Shown: positions 8,955-18,692, numbered from the stretch's first letter. The stretch: 64,000 bases of DNA from Olavius algarvensis Delta 4 endosymbiont (GCA_905176665.1 CAJINA010000176.1:57537-121536); one strand, 5' to 3'. The notes: a model not told the origin generated them from the letters alone. Translations and numbers: made by a program.

Positions 8955-9965
8955 TTGAAAATTGGGGTGGTGGGCGCCGGAAGTTGGGGAACCGCTTTGG
9001 CCAATCACCTGGCTCTGAAAGGCTATCGGATAGACCATTGGGTCTTTGAGCCCGAAGTCAAGCAGCAGATGGTTACGGCCCATGAAAATCGTATGTTCCT
9101 GCCCGGATTCACCTTGAACGAGAATCTGGTGCCGAGCAACGATATTGAAACGGTGGTCAGCGACAAGAACCTGGTTCTGATTGTGGTTCCCTCCCATGTC
9201 ATGCGGATAACCACCGAAAAGATGGCGGACTATCTGCCGGCCGATACAATTGTGGTTACCGCTTCAAAGGGGATTGAGAACGTCACTCACCTGACCATGA
9301 CCGGGATCTTGGCGCAGACCCTGCCCAACATTCCCGCCCGCAACCTGGCGGTGTTGACCGGGCCCAGTTTTGCCAAGGAGGTCGCCCAGAAAGTGCCGAC
9401 GGTCGTGACCGCGGCGGCCACCGATCTGGATGTGGCTGAGGTTGTCCAAGCTGTATTTTCATCCCCTTATTTTCGGGTGTATACCAGCACGGATGTGATT
9501 GGGGCGGAGTTGGGCGGGGCGGTCAAGAATGTCATCGCGATTGCCGCGGGGATCATTGATGGTCTCGGCCTCGGGCTGAACACACGCGCGGCCCTGATTA
9601 CCCGCGGGTTGGCGGAGATACGGCGCCTGGGACTGGAGCTGGGGGCTAAATTCGGGACCTTTGCCGGGCCTTCCGGCGTGGGCGACCTGATCCTGACCTG
9701 TACCGGCGACTTGAGCCGCAACCATACGGTGGGCAAAAAAATCGGAGAGGGCGCAACCCTCAAACAGATCCTGGATGAGATGCACATGGTGGCCGAGGGT
9801 GTCAAAACCGCCAAGTCCGTCTATAATTTATCCCGGAAGCTTGGCGTGGACATGCCCATTTCCCACGGCATCTACAGTATCCTTTACAATGACCTCAACC
9901 CCATGGAGGTGCTGGGCCAACTGATGACGAGGGACCTGAAGCACGAGTTGGACGTGAACCAATAA
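8955..9965 (+). CDS. gpsA: Glycerol-3-phosphate dehydrogenase [NAD(P)+], TTG start
   Basis: Makes sn-glycerol 3-phosphate from dihydroxyacetone phosphate for phospholipid synthesis. The N-terminal Rossmann motif KIGVVGAGSWGTALA, the SKGIE and LTGPSFAKEV motifs, the catalytic Lys in GGAVKNVIAIAAG and the GPSGVGDLILTCTGDLSRN motif are present. The frame is open further upstream, with ATGs at 8928 and 8940. The TTG at 8955 is chosen because GGAGGTG (8942-8948) sits 6 bases before it and because this start gives the usual family N-terminus and length (336 residues). The alternative ATG starts would add 5 to 9 residues. Confidence 0.93.
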   Translation: MKIGVVGAGSWGTALANHLALKGYRIDHWVFEPEVKQQMVTAHENRMFLPGFTLNENLVPSNDIETVVSDKNLVLIVVPSHVMRITTEKMADYLPADTIVVTASKGIENVTHLTMTGILAQTLPNIPARNLAVLTGPSFAKEVAQKVPTVVTAAATDLDVAEVVQAVFSSPYFRVYTSTDVIGAELGGAVKNVIAIAAGIIDGLGLGLNTRAALITRGLAEIRRLGLELGAKFGTFAGPSGVGDLILTCTGDLSRNHTVGKKIGEGATLKQILDEMHMVAEGVKTAKSVYNLSRKLGVDMPISHGIYSILYNDLNPMEVLGQLMTRDLKHELDVNQ

Positions 9966-10065
9966 CCTCCTGTTGCAGATGCTGGTGGTTCCCGTTTCCA
10001 AACTGCCGGTACCCGGCCTCCGTAATCCGCGACCCCTTGAATCTTGGGATTCTTGAACTTAGATT

Positions 10066-10794
10066 ATGACTGATAAAACACCACACAGGGGCACCGGGCA
10101 TCGCGGCCGGCTGCGGGAACGATTTCTGGCCGGAGGCTTGCAAGGCTTTCATGACTATGAAGTGATCGAGCTGCTGTTGAGCCTGGCAACCCCGCGCAAG
10201 GATTGCAAGGCAAGCGCCAAGGCGGCGCTGGAACAGTTTGGCTCCCTGGAGGCGGTGATGGAAGCCTCGGCCGAGACCCTGGTAAAGGTGCCCGGGATAG
10301 GGCGCCGGAACATGCTGGGAATTCGTCTGGTAAAAGCGGTTGCGGAAAGGTACCTGAAAAAGAAGGTTGTCGGTCGGACCGCGGTGAACAACTCACGCGA
10401 ACTTTTCGACTTTCTGTATCATAGCCTGCGGGACAAAACCCGGGAGTGTTTCAAGGTGGTGTTTCTGGATGCCAAGAACAAAATCCTTGACCTCCAGACC
10501 CTGTTTACCGGGACCCTGACGGCCAGTGCAGTCTACCCGCGGGAGGTGGTCAAGGCGGCTCTGGAAAAAAGTGCCGCGGCCTTGATATTTGCCCATAACC
10601 ATCCTTCGGGTGAACCGGAGCCCTCATCCGATGATGTGGAGATTACCCGCCAACTGATATTTGCATGCCGGGTGATGGGCATAACCGTTCATGAGCACAT
10701 CATTATCGGGGCCAATCGTTATTATAGTTTTGCCGATGAGGGGCATATGGCGCGCCTGAACCGGGAATTCGATGCCCAAAACCAAACTGAATGA
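10066..10794 (+). CDS. radC: RadC/YeeS-type JAB-domain protein
   Basis: A 242-residue RadC-family protein. It has an N-terminal helix-hairpin-helix (KVPGIGRRNMLGI, about residues 73-85) and a C-terminal MPN/JAMM metalloprotease-like domain with the metal ligands of HNHPSG (about residue 181) and the downstream Asp in EPSSDDVEITRQL. Its once-assumed role in DNA repair is not well supported for the family. The next gene starts inside its stop codon (ATGA), so the pair is translationally coupled. Confidence 0.92.
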   Translation: MTDKTPHRGTGHRGRLRERFLAGGLQGFHDYEVIELLLSLATPRKDCKASAKAALEQFGSLEAVMEASAETLVKVPGIGRRNMLGIRLVKAVAERYLKKKVVGRTAVNNSRELFDFLYHSLRDKTRECFKVVFLDAKNKILDLQTLFTGTLTASAVYPREVVKAALEKSAAALIFAHNHPSGEPEPSSDDVEITRQLIFACRVMGITVHEHIIIGANRYYSFADEGHMARLNREFDAQNQTE

Positions 10795-11066
10795 ACATGA
10801 TCGATACAGAAGAAAAACTGCCTTATTGCTTCGGTAAATTGGACGAAGTCTTTCCCCCGGGAGAAGACGGGCTCAGGCACACCCCCGAACCCTGCATGGT
10901 CTGTCTTTATAAAACCCGGTGCCTGCGCAGCGCCATGGAAGGTGCCGATGGCCTGTCTGTCCGCGAAGAGAAGCTGGAACGGGCCTATGAAGCCGGCATG
11001 ATCGGGTTTTTAGGCCGCTGGTCGCGGAAAAAAACACTGCACAAGCAAAAAAAGAAAAAAGAATAG
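10791..11066 (+). CDS. Small Cys-containing basic-tailed protein, unknown function
   Basis: A 91-residue protein overlapping radC by four bases (ATGA); a second in-frame ATG lies at 10797. Cysteines are in YCFGK (about residue 13) and in CMVCLYKTRC (about 35, 38 and 44), a spacing that could bind zinc or an iron-sulfur cluster. The C-terminus is Lys-rich (RKKTLHKQKKKKE). I do not recognise the family. The operon position behind radC and before pgk suggests co-expression but no job. Confidence 0.65.
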   Translation: MNMIDTEEKLPYCFGKLDEVFPPGEDGLRHTPEPCMVCLYKTRCLRSAMEGADGLSVREEKLERAYEAGMIGFLGRWSRKKTLHKQKKKKE

Positions 11067-11074
11067 AAGCCATC

Positions 11075-11105
11075 TCAATAAAAGTCTTGTGGCTCAATCT
11101 CGGCG
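11075..11105 (+). repeat. 5' fragment of the dispersed intergenic repeat
   Basis: The sequence from AATAAAAGTCTTGTGGCTCAATC to CGGCG closely resembles the 5' part of repeat copy 1 (AAAAAAGCCTTTTGGCCCAATC and on); about 19 of 22 aligned bases agree, including CAATCTCGGCG at 11095-11105. The stem-forming part is absent and the element runs straight into the pgk ribosome-binding site (GGGAGG, 11105-11110). It may be a truncated copy, or a chance likeness. Confidence 0.4.
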
Positions 11106-11114
11106 GGAGGCGCT

Positions 11115-12311
11115 ATGAAAACGATAAAGGATATCAACCTGGCCGGCCAGCGGGTTTTCATCCGGGTGGATTTCAATGTCCCTCTTGATGACCACCAGAA
11201 TATTACCGATGATACCCGGATACGGTCGGTCTTACCGACGATTCAATACGCCCTTGATCACCGTGCGAAAGTCATCATTGCTTCACACCTCGGTCGACCC
11301 AAAGGTCAGGTGGTGCCGGAGATGAGTCTGGCACCGGTGGCCAAAAGGCTGGGACGCCTGATCGAAAAAGATATCAGCATGGCGCCGGATTCCATCGGTC
11401 CGGATGTGCGCGCCCTGGCTGACAGCCTGGGCGAAGGGGATGTGCTGCTGCTTGAAAACCTCCGGTTTCATTCCGAAGAACAGGCCAACGATGACGGTTT
11501 CGCCCAAAACCTGGCTGAGCTTTGCGACGTTTATATCAACGACGCCTTTGCGGTCTCCCATCGGGCAAACGCCTCCGTGCACGCCGTTACCCGTTTTGCG
11601 CCGGTTTGTGGAGCCGGGTTCCTGTTGCAGACGGAACTCGATTATTTTCGCAAAGCCATGGCCGATCCACAACGCCCGCTGGTGGCAATTGTAGGCGGAG
11701 CGAAGGTTTCCAGCAAGTTGGGGGCTCTCGAGAACATGCTGAAGAACGTAGACAAAATCATCGTGGGCGGCGCCATGGCCAATACCTTTCTGAAAAGCCG
11801 GGGTCTTGCCATGGGTGCCTCGCGGGTAGAAAACGAATTGATGGGCAATGCGGCCGATATTATGCAGGCTGCGGCTGATAGGGGCATTCACTTTTACCTG
11901 CCCGTTGATTTTGTGGTTGCCAGTAAACTCGATGAGCGGGCGGAAACGAAAATCGTACCGGCCGCTGAAATCCCGGAAGGCTGGATGGCCTTGGACATCG
12001 GACCGGCCACCTCACTGCTCTACAGCGAGGTGCTGTATGACGCCAAGACCGTGGTGTGGAACGGTCCCATGGGTGTCTTCGAAATGGATGCATTCAGCCG
12101 GGGTACCATGTCCATGGTTCACAGTGTGGCCAATTCCTATGCCATGACGATCGTCGGTGGCGGCGACACAGATGTTGCCATTCACAAATCCGGCGAGTCC
12201 GACCGTATCACCTATATCTCCACCGGCGGGGGGGCATTTCTAAGGTTGATGGAAGGCAAGCCTCTGCCGGCTGTGGCGGCCCTGGAAGAAGCACAGCGCC
12301 GGACTGAATGA
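11115..12311 (+). CDS. pgk: Phosphoglycerate kinase
   Basis: A 398-residue PGK of normal length, interconverting 1,3-bisphosphoglycerate + ADP and 3-phosphoglycerate + ATP in glycolysis/gluconeogenesis. The N-terminal signature [11 protein letters not shown], the substrate-binding [18 protein letters not shown] and [11 protein letters not shown], the hinge motif [10 protein letters not shown], and the nucleotide-site motifs NGPMGVFE and GGGDTDVAI are all present. The ribosome-binding site is GGGAGG at 11105-11110. Confidence 0.96.
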   Translation: MKTIKDINLAGQRVFIRVDFNVPLDDHQNITDDTRIRSVLPTIQYALDHRAKVIIASHLGRPKGQVVPEMSLAPVAKRLGRLIEKDISMAPDSIGPDVRALADSLGEGDVLLLENLRFHSEEQANDDGFAQNLAELCDVYINDAFAVSHRANASVHAVTRFAPVCGAGFLLQTELDYFRKAMADPQRPLVAIVGGAKVSSKLGALENMLKNVDKIIVGGAMANTFLKSRGLAMGASRVENELMGNAADIMQAAADRGIHFYLPVDFVVASKLDERAETKIVPAAEIPEGWMALDIGPATSLLYSEVLYDAKTVVWNGPMGVFEMDAFSRGTMSMVHSVANSYAMTIVGGGDTDVAIHKSGESDRITYISTGGGAFLRLMEGKPLPAVAALEEAQRRTE

Positions 12312-12437
12312 TCGCTCGCAGGGGGGGTATCCAATCCACTATCATACCGCTGCGAAATAGAAATCCTCCGGTGGCCAGGGGACAGAATTCTCCTCGCCCG
12401 GCACCTCTCCCATGAAAAATGACAAGCAGACCTCGTC

Positions 12438-13592
12438 TTGTGGTTGACGCTTAAGCACAATAGTGTTATCTTTTTGAAAAAACAGGATATTCGGGTCTAC
12501 CTCAAGGGAAACTACTACGGGAGAAAAGACGTGGCCTTCTGGAGCGTTCGGGAAGAACTCAGTCAGGCAAACCGGTTAAGGCGATCCTATTATGAACTTC
12601 TCAGGGATGAGCTGGACCAGTTCATAACCCAGTACGCCTTGATTGATTCCTACTACAAGTTTATCCGCCGCAAGACAACATACCCCTTCGTTGAAAAACG
12701 CGAGCTTAAACCCCGCGCCCGGATTCCCGGCAAAGAGTATGACGCCCAGAACACTTTTCTGGTGCTGTTCGTGGAAGACAGCATCCCGGCCGCGCACAAA
12801 AAGTACATTCGCTTTTTCGACGTCAATAAAACCACCAAAGACAACCTGTTGCATACCGGGGCCTTGCCCCTGAATGAAAAATTCGACCGGAACCAGAAAA
12901 ACCTCGAATCGGTTCATTTCAACAGGTTCATCGAAAAACTGCTGCCCATCGATTACGCCCTGCTGGTCCAGCGCAACCCGGCCAGCCGCGCCCGGGACAA
13001 TTACCAGTTAAGCCATTTTCATGTCCGGGTGGATTGGCCCATTGCCGATGCTGCGGAAAGCCTGGCCACCAGCCTGCGCTACATATCTAAAGACCTTTAC
13101 GAGCGGGGGGACAAATGCGCCGAAGACATTCAAAAGAAGTTTTTCGAGTATTACGGGGTTCCGGTGATGGTCGGCGGCCGGCGCACCGCGGCCATTGTGG
13201 CCGCCCAGTACCTCAAGAGCATCCCCTGTATCTCCACGGTGTACGTTGGTTCCAGTGAGTCCCGGGCGTTGATACGCATCTCGGAGCGCGGCGTGTCCAA
13301 AATGGTTCTCATGGAGTTTTCCCGCGATGAGGTCGACCAGATTGCCCTGGAACACAACATCCGGCCGCGAACTTTTAGGAAGAATTATGTGGCCATCAAG
13401 AGCAAAAATAAAGATTTGTGCATCTTCCAGGCTACCTACGCCTACACCGATCACTCCCGTCCGCCGGATGACTTCAAACTGCGCGACCTGAAACCGGATC
13501 TGAACTGGCTGTCCGTGGGCGGCCAGCACCTCATACCCAAGCCCGGGGTCTGGAAATATCCCCCCCTGCCGCTCAATGTGATTTATTCATAG
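12438..13592 (+). CDS. Conserved-looking hypothetical protein, function unknown
   Basis: A 384-residue soluble protein without a signal peptide, rich in charged and aromatic residues. I do not recognise a domain. Visible traits are a basic N-terminal half (LKPRARIPGKEYDAQNT), the segment PVMVGGRRTAAIVAAQYLKS and a Pro-rich C-terminus ending WKYPPLPLNVIYS. The start is uncertain: ATG 12438 has no clear ribosome-binding site, whereas GTG 12531 has GGGAG 7-8 bases upstream and would give 353 residues. Codon use resembles the neighbours. It stands alone, convergent with the acetyltransferase gene. A run of seven G lies in the upstream gap near 12320. Confidence 0.65.
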   Translation: MWLTLKHNSVIFLKKQDIRVYLKGNYYGRKDVAFWSVREELSQANRLRRSYYELLRDELDQFITQYALIDSYYKFIRRKTTYPFVEKRELKPRARIPGKEYDAQNTFLVLFVEDSIPAAHKKYIRFFDVNKTTKDNLLHTGALPLNEKFDRNQKNLESVHFNRFIEKLLPIDYALLVQRNPASRARDNYQLSHFHVRVDWPIADAAESLATSLRYISKDLYERGDKCAEDIQKKFFEYYGVPVMVGGRRTAAIVAAQYLKSIPCISTVYVGSSESRALIRISERGVSKMVLMEFSRDEVDQIALEHNIRPRTFRKNYVAIKSKNKDLCIFQATYAYTDHSRPPDDFKLRDLKPDLNWLSVGGQHLIPKPGVWKYPPLPLNVIYS

Positions 13593-13710
13593 GGAAGCAA
13601 TTTAGGTATAAGGTATAAGGTAGAAGCCTGGGGGTAGCAGGTAGCGGCAATTCGAAGTTTTCGCCCCACCCCTAATTCCACTAGATCAACATTCTAACGT
13701 GGCCTGCTTG

Positions 13711-14175
13711 CTAAAGCTCCCGCATCATGGCGATTTCATCGCAGTCGGGGAATTTTACGCAGATCATGCAGTCGCTCCAGATTTTGAGGGGTAGCAGGGA
13801 ACGGTCAACCTGTTCGAACTCAAAACGGGTGAAGAAATCCGGTCGGTAGGTGAGGGCGAAGAGTTTTTCGATCCTGAAATCCATGGCTTCCGCAATGGCG
13901 GTTTCGGCCAGGCGGGTGCCGATCTTGCTTCCGAGATGATCCGGGTGAACGGCCAGGCTGCGGATTTCAGCCAAATCCTCCCAGCAAAACTGCAGCGCGC
14001 AACAGCCCACGACACCGTCTTCAGGCGTCACATAGACGTAGAAATCCCGCACGTGATCATACAGCTCGCTCAACGGCCGGGCCAGCAATTCACCCCTTTC
14101 TCCGTAAATCTGGAGCAGGGCGTGAATGGGCCGGATGTCTTTGACGGCGGCTTTGCGTATCATGGTGCCTTTCAT
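13711..14175 (-). CDS. GNAT acetyltransferase, short N-acetylglutamate synthase-like
   Basis: A GNAT-fold protein of about 154 residues. The acetyl-CoA loop is visible in AEIRSLAVHPDHLGSKIGTRLAETA, and the C-terminal KLFALTYRPDFFTRFEFEQVDR with LPLKIWSDCMICVKFPDCDEIAM is typical of the short ArgA-like acetyltransferases, which make N-acetylglutamate for arginine synthesis. This role is inferred from family resemblance. The frame is open to a TTG at 14199, but the ATG at 14175 or the one at 14163 (preceded by AAAGG) is a better start. Confidence 0.75.
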   Translation of the reverse strand: MKGTMIRKAAVKDIRPIHALLQIYGERGELLARPLSELYDHVRDFYVYVTPEDGVVGCCALQFCWEDLAEIRSLAVHPDHLGSKIGTRLAETAIAEAMDFRIEKLFALTYRPDFFTRFEFEQVDRSLLPLKIWSDCMICVKFPDCDEIAMMREL

Positions 14176-14202
14176 ACTGTACCGTCGCGCTGTATGCAAG
14201 CT

Positions 14203-16494
14203 CTAAACCGGCTGTTTGTCAGTCTGGTTTGAAACTGCATATCCAGCGGCGTTGGCAAATGTTTCCAGCTGTTTTTCCAGAATAGCCGGGAAGGCAAATC
14301 GGTAGCGATAGCTTTCAGCGGCCCGCCGGCCCATCGTGCGGGTAAGCGTAGGGTTTTGCAGCAGCGTAGTCATGGCCTTGGCAAGGGCAGGGACATTTCC
14401 AGGTGGCACCAGCAGGCCGGTTTTTCCGGAAACAATCAGCTCTGGGATGCCGCCCACGCGCGTGCCGATGGTAGGACGGTTGCATAAACCCGCCTCCACG
14501 ATCACTTTGCAGAATCCCTCATGTAGGGAAGGGACGACCAGAAAGCGGTGTTGGTGATAAGCCTGCAATAGTTGTTGGTGGGTGCGGTGCCCGATCAGAC
14601 GCACTGCCTTGGTCAACCCCAGACTCTGGATCGACGTTTCAATTTCCACTCTCCGAGGGCCCTCACCGGCCACGGTCAGGTTTGCCCGCAGACCTTCCTG
14701 ATGCAGTTGTGCCAGGGCACACAGTAAAGCGGGTAGTCCTTTTTGTTTTACCAGCCGACCGACAAACAGGATATCGCCGGGCGCATCACCTGCGGCAGAA
14801 TTGCGGTCCGGCCAAAAGAGGCCGGTTCGTATGGGTGTCGGCAGAATCGACATGCACCTCGGATCGGCACCCAGGCCCACAAGATCCTCAGCTAACTGCC
14901 GGCTTACCGCCTTGATCCAATCGGCCCGGCGAATCATCCACAGCGAGAAAAGGTAATCGAGATAATAACGCCAGGATTCTCGGCGCCAGGCATGGCTGCT
15001 GTAGTAGTCTGAATGGCATTTGATGAGCAGCGGCAGGTGGTAGCGACGTTTGAGCAGGTACCCTACCAGGCCGCCCCACATGGGATCATCCGCATGGATC
15101 AGATTGTACCGCTGCCGTTGGTGCAGCTGGTTTGCCATTCTAAGGGCGTCTTTGAAAAAATGAAGCTTGGTCCGCGAACGCGTCGGATGGATGGTGAAAT
15201 AAGGGCGCACGTGCCGGGAACCCAGGTTCCGGCCGGCCGGCGAATACACGATGTGGTCTATGTGTTCCACGTGTTTGGCAGAGGCCCGGTCGACCTCCAG
15301 GGCACTGGCGAAATTGGATGCCAGGGCCCAGTCAATTACCCGGATGCGCAGGATGCGCAGCGGCAACTGCGTTTCAATGCAGTTGCGTTCAGCTCTGGTC
15401 ACCCTGTCAGAGGGCTTGTCTCCCACCGTTGTTGGTAGCGCTACGGCGGGATCAAAATCAAACTGAGTAGATTCAACCAGACTCTGACGTTTTTTAAAAA
15501 AACGTTCTATGGCCGCCCAGGCATATGCGCATCCGCTATATAAATAATAAAACCAGTGCCATGCCACTGACGGCAGTATCCAGGCCGGCCCCTTGCGGCG
15601 CAGCAAAAACAGATACCAGTCCATATTCAGGAGCAGCAGCAACCCGACGGCCGCCAGGCTGGGCCACAGGGAAAGGCCGACTGCCGCTGTCGGCAATCCC
15701 AACAGGCATAGCAGGCCGGCAAGTAGAACGCTTAAGCGGTAGCGCGGGCGCAGGTTCAGATCGTTGACGGATACGCGTGTTTGCAAGATCAATCGCGACC
15801 AGGGCAGGGCCCGGTTGAAAATATCTGACTGGAGCAGACTGACCAGAGACCAGTGTTTCAAGTGGGTTGCCAGAAGGCCTTTGTCAAGGTAAGCCTGATG
15901 CCCGCCGGCAATCAGGCGGTAGCCCAATTCAATATCCTCAACGGCAGGTTGCCGATAGATCTCGTTGAACCCCGCCATTTCCTCAAAGACAGGTCTGCGG
16001 ATTGCTCCACACCCGGCCCAGAATGTGGTGGCCCGCGGTCGGGCCTGTTGATGCATGAAATGGTGGAACAGGTTTTTGTATTGCGAGAAAAAATTTTTTT
16101 CCGGGGGGGCGTCATCGTAGGAACCGAAACAGGCGACCATTTCGAGATGATTGCTAAAGCGGGCCCGGATCCGGCCGAGTGCATCCGGGTGCACGGCAAC
16201 ATCGGCATCCACAAAAAAAAGAATATCGCCCCGCGCCCGGCGGGCGGCAGCATTGCGGGCTGCCGCCGGGCCAACGGGTTGCGGGAGCTCGATAACTGTC
16301 GCCCCGGCCAGTCGGGCTGCTTCCGCGCTGCGGTCGCGACAGCCATTGGCCACCACAATGATTTCTTCCGGCTGATTGTCGCCATTCAGCAAGGCGCGCA
16401 GGCAATGGACAAAGGCCGTGCCGCCATTGCAAACCGGGATGATGACGGATATGGGGGCTGCGGGAGAAAGGCTTCCAGCGTCGGTTGCACCCAT
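14203..16494 (-). CDS. Fused glycosyltransferase: GT2 domain, membrane helices, GT4 domain
   Basis: A 763-residue two-enzyme fusion. Residues about 15-235 are a GT2 (GT-A) domain: ISVIIPVCNGG, the metal-binding FVDADVAVH, and an acceptor part with AVEDIELGYRL. Hydrophobic helices follow at about 250-330 (YRLSVLLAGLLCLLGLP and on). The C-terminal half, about 375-745, is a GT4 (GT-B) transferase: GDILFVGRLVKQKGL, VAGEGPRR, and the E-x7-E-like motif in HEGFCKVIVEAG. It probably adds two sugars in surface-glycan assembly at the cytoplasmic face. Its ATG overlaps the stop of the TPR membrane gene by one base, so they form one operon. Sugars are unknown. Confidence 0.85.
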   Translation of the reverse strand: MGATDAGSLSPAAPISVIIPVCNGGTAFVHCLRALLNGDNQPEEIIVVANGCRDRSAEAARLAGATVIELPQPVGPAAARNAAARRARGDILFFVDADVAVHPDALGRIRARFSNHLEMVACFGSYDDAPPEKNFFSQYKNLFHHFMHQQARPRATTFWAGCGAIRRPVFEEMAGFNEIYRQPAVEDIELGYRLIAGGHQAYLDKGLLATHLKHWSLVSLLQSDIFNRALPWSRLILQTRVSVNDLNLRPRYRLSVLLAGLLCLLGLPTAAVGLSLWPSLAAVGLLLLLNMDWYLFLLRRKGPAWILPSVAWHWFYYLYSGCAYAWAAIERFFKKRQSLVESTQFDFDPAVALPTTVGDKPSDRVTRAERNCIETQLPLRILRIRVIDWALASNFASALEVDRASAKHVEHIDHIVYSPAGRNLGSRHVRPYFTIHPTRSRTKLHFFKDALRMANQLHQRQRYNLIHADDPMWGGLVGYLLKRRYHLPLLIKCHSDYYSSHAWRRESWRYYLDYLFSLWMIRRADWIKAVSRQLAEDLVGLGADPRCMSILPTPIRTGLFWPDRNSAAGDAPGDILFVGRLVKQKGLPALLCALAQLHQEGLRANLTVAGEGPRRVEIETSIQSLGLTKAVRLIGHRTHQQLLQAYHQHRFLVVPSLHEGFCKVIVEAGLCNRPTIGTRVGGIPELIVSGKTGLLVPPGNVPALAKAMTTLLQNPTLTRTMGRRAAESYRYRFAFPAILEKQLETFANAAGYAVSNQTDKQPV

Positions 16495-18557
16495 CAGTTC
16501 CCACCTGACGATGGCTGCGGCGTTTGCGAAAGCGCCCGCATCAGTCTCTGTTCATATAACAGCTCCACGCCGGGGTAGGCCATCTGCTTGGCCTTTTCAA
16601 GGAACGTGCGGGCAGCAGTGAAATTTCCGGAAAAATAATAGTCCACGGAAAGAAAGTAATGCTGGGCGGCGTTGTGCGGATTTTGGGCCAATCCTTTCAG
16701 GCGCAGGTCAGCCGCTTTTTCATATTGTTTTGTGCGGGTGAACACGCCGGCCAGGCCAAAGTAGTATCCGGCTTTGTCCGGTGCCTGGCGAAGGGCCTTG
16801 CGATAAAATGATTCGGCTTCGTTGAACTTACCCTGCGCAGCCAGTGCTTTGGCCAGGTTGGCCAGGCCATTGCTGCGTCCGGGGTGGGCACTGACAACCC
16901 GCCGGAACTGTGTTTCGGCGTTTGCATAATTACCGGTCATCAGATAGTAGCGCCCCAGGTGATTGTTGGTATGGTAGTGATCCGGTTCTATGGCCAAAAC
17001 CCGTTCGAACTCCCGGCGGGCTTCATCGAGCCGGCCCAGGTGCAGGAGACACAATCCGCTGTTGCTCAAGGCGGCCACGTAGCCCGGTCGCAGTCCATTG
17101 GCCCGGGTAAAATGGGAAAGGGCATCTTTGTAGCGCTCCTTGTGGATGAACGCTACGCCGAGATTGTAGTGGTATTCCGGTTTGTGCGGGGCCAGCTTTA
17201 CAGCCTCCTGCTGGTAGCGGATAGCCTTTTCCAGATTGCCCTGATCCTGCCAATAGATGCCTAGATTGCTGCGGGCGATGGAACTGGAAGGATTGACCGC
17301 CAGGGTGTTCCGGAAAAGAGTCAGGGTGTTTTGCCAGTGACCAGCCTGTTGAAGGGCAAGCACTGCCAGGACGACGATCCAGATGGCAATAGCAAGGTGG
17401 TACGGCTTCTTCAACCGCGGCCAACGGGCGTAGAGGGCGGCTGGTCCCCAGGAAAGAAAGATATAGATACCGATGAGGGAAAGATACCCGTAGCGGTCGG
17501 CTATGCGCAAGGGTCCAATAAAGCCGGCCACGGGGAAAAGGACTATCAGATACCAGAACCAGCCGACCAGCAGGTAGGGGTGCCGTCGATACCAGCGGAT
17601 CACAAGGTAACTTATAAGAAGGATACTGACAGTGGAAATAATCGAAAGCCAATAGGTAACCCGGGCAGTTGCCGGATAAGGCGTCGCCAGATCGACCGGA
17701 TAGAGCATTTTGGATAAATAGACCAGATAGGCACTCGCACCCTGGTGAGCATGGGCCTCCGTGTTGAGCAGCAGGGGGGTAAAGATCCGGGTGGCGACAA
17801 TCGCGTAAAAAGAAGCCAGGCCGACCACCGTTGAGATCAACAGTAGGGGAACCTTTTCAAAAAACAGTCTAAATAAGATACTGCGACCAATAGGTTCTTT
17901 CACTGCATTCTGATCTGAATTAGCATGCTTAAAGCGACCCAGCGGCCAGAAGTCGAGCAGCAGGAGCACCACCGGCAGGGTAACAGCCATTGATTTAGAC
18001 AGGACAGCCATGACAAAGGCCGTCAAAACGGCGGTGTAGCGCCAGAATCCCGGACGTTGCGTGTAAATGGCATAGGCATGCAGGGTGACCATCCAGAAAA
18101 ACGCGCACAACAGGTCTTTGCGGTCGGCTACCCAAGACACATTCTCGACATGCAGGGGGTGTACCGTTAACAGCAGGGCCACCAGAAGGGACGGAATCTG
18201 CTGGCCGGTCGTCTTTACCAGGAAGCCAAACAGCAGGAGCGCGGTCATCAGGTGCAAACCGAGGTTGACCAGATGGTGCCCAGCGGGATGCATACCGAAC
18301 AGTTCGACATCCAGCATGTGGGAGAGCCAGGTGACGGGGTGCCAGTGTTTGGACACCAGGGCCGTGAAAGCCCACTTAAAACTTTCGAAGGTTAGACCGG
18401 ATTGCACCTGAGTGTTCTGGGTAATATACTCATTGTCATCGAAATAGACGAACTCGAAACGGTACACCTGGGCGTAGACCAGGATGCCGCTGGCGATAAT
18501 CAGCAGTACAGCTAACCAAAGCCTTAAGGGTTTTCCAGTCTGGGCAAGGGGGGACAA
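16494..18557 (-). CDS. TMTC-like polytopic membrane protein with TPR repeats (putative GT-C glycosyltransferase)
   Basis: A 687-residue protein. The N-terminal 400 or so residues hold about ten transmembrane helices, with a FDDNEYI motif after the first helix and HPLHVENVSWVADRKDLL near residue 135. Both are typical of the TMTC/PMT-like GT-C superfamily, where the acidic pair is expected to bind metal or sugar donor. Residues about 425-670 are six or so TPR repeats. By family it would move a mannosyl or similar sugar from a lipid carrier onto a protein on the periplasmic side; this is inference. It is translationally coupled with the GT2-GT4 gene (TGATG). Confidence 0.8.
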   Translation of the reverse strand: MSPLAQTGKPLRLWLAVLLIIASGILVYAQVYRFEFVYFDDNEYITQNTQVQSGLTFESFKWAFTALVSKHWHPVTWLSHMLDVELFGMHPAGHHLVNLGLHLMTALLLFGFLVKTTGQQIPSLLVALLLTVHPLHVENVSWVADRKDLLCAFFWMVTLHAYAIYTQRPGFWRYTAVLTAFVMAVLSKSMAVTLPVVLLLLDFWPLGRFKHANSDQNAVKEPIGRSILFRLFFEKVPLLLISTVVGLASFYAIVATRIFTPLLLNTEAHAHQGASAYLVYLSKMLYPVDLATPYPATARVTYWLSIISTVSILLISYLVIRWYRRHPYLLVGWFWYLIVLFPVAGFIGPLRIADRYGYLSLIGIYIFLSWGPAALYARWPRLKKPYHLAIAIWIVVLAVLALQQAGHWQNTLTLFRNTLAVNPSSSIARSNLGIYWQDQGNLEKAIRYQQEAVKLAPHKPEYHYNLGVAFIHKERYKDALSHFTRANGLRPGYVAALSNSGLCLLHLGRLDEARREFERVLAIEPDHYHTNNHLGRYYLMTGNYANAETQFRRVVSAHPGRSNGLANLAKALAAQGKFNEAESFYRKALRQAPDKAGYYFGLAGVFTRTKQYEKAADLRLKGLAQNPHNAAQHYFLSVDYYFSGNFTAARTFLEKAKQMAYPGVELLYEQRLMRALSQTPQPSSGGN

Positions 18558-18627
18558 GGTATCGGCTGTTCTCCAGTGCAGTGTCCGGATCTGGTTACAT
18601 TATCCAAAAATCTGCGGCCAAGATGAT

Positions 18628-18660
18628 AAAAGCGTGCCGGCGACAACCGGCACGCTTTAT
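18628..18660 (-). terminator. Rho-independent terminator after the FecR-barrel gene
   Basis: A perfect 12-bp inverted repeat, AAAGCGTGCCGG (18629-18640) and CCGGCACGCTTT (18647-18658), with a CGACAA loop. Read on the minus strand it is followed by a short T-run, so it should end the transcript that carries the Slam-like and FecR-barrel genes. It also separates them from the glycosyltransferase operon starting at 18557. Confidence 0.8.
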
Positions 18661-18692
18661 GGTTTAATATACTGCGAAGGTTTTTAAAAGCG

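Noticed and set aside
13605..13630. Short direct repeat GGTATAA before the acetyltransferase gene
   Set aside because: Only two adjacent 7-base units; too small to be a meaningful repeat.
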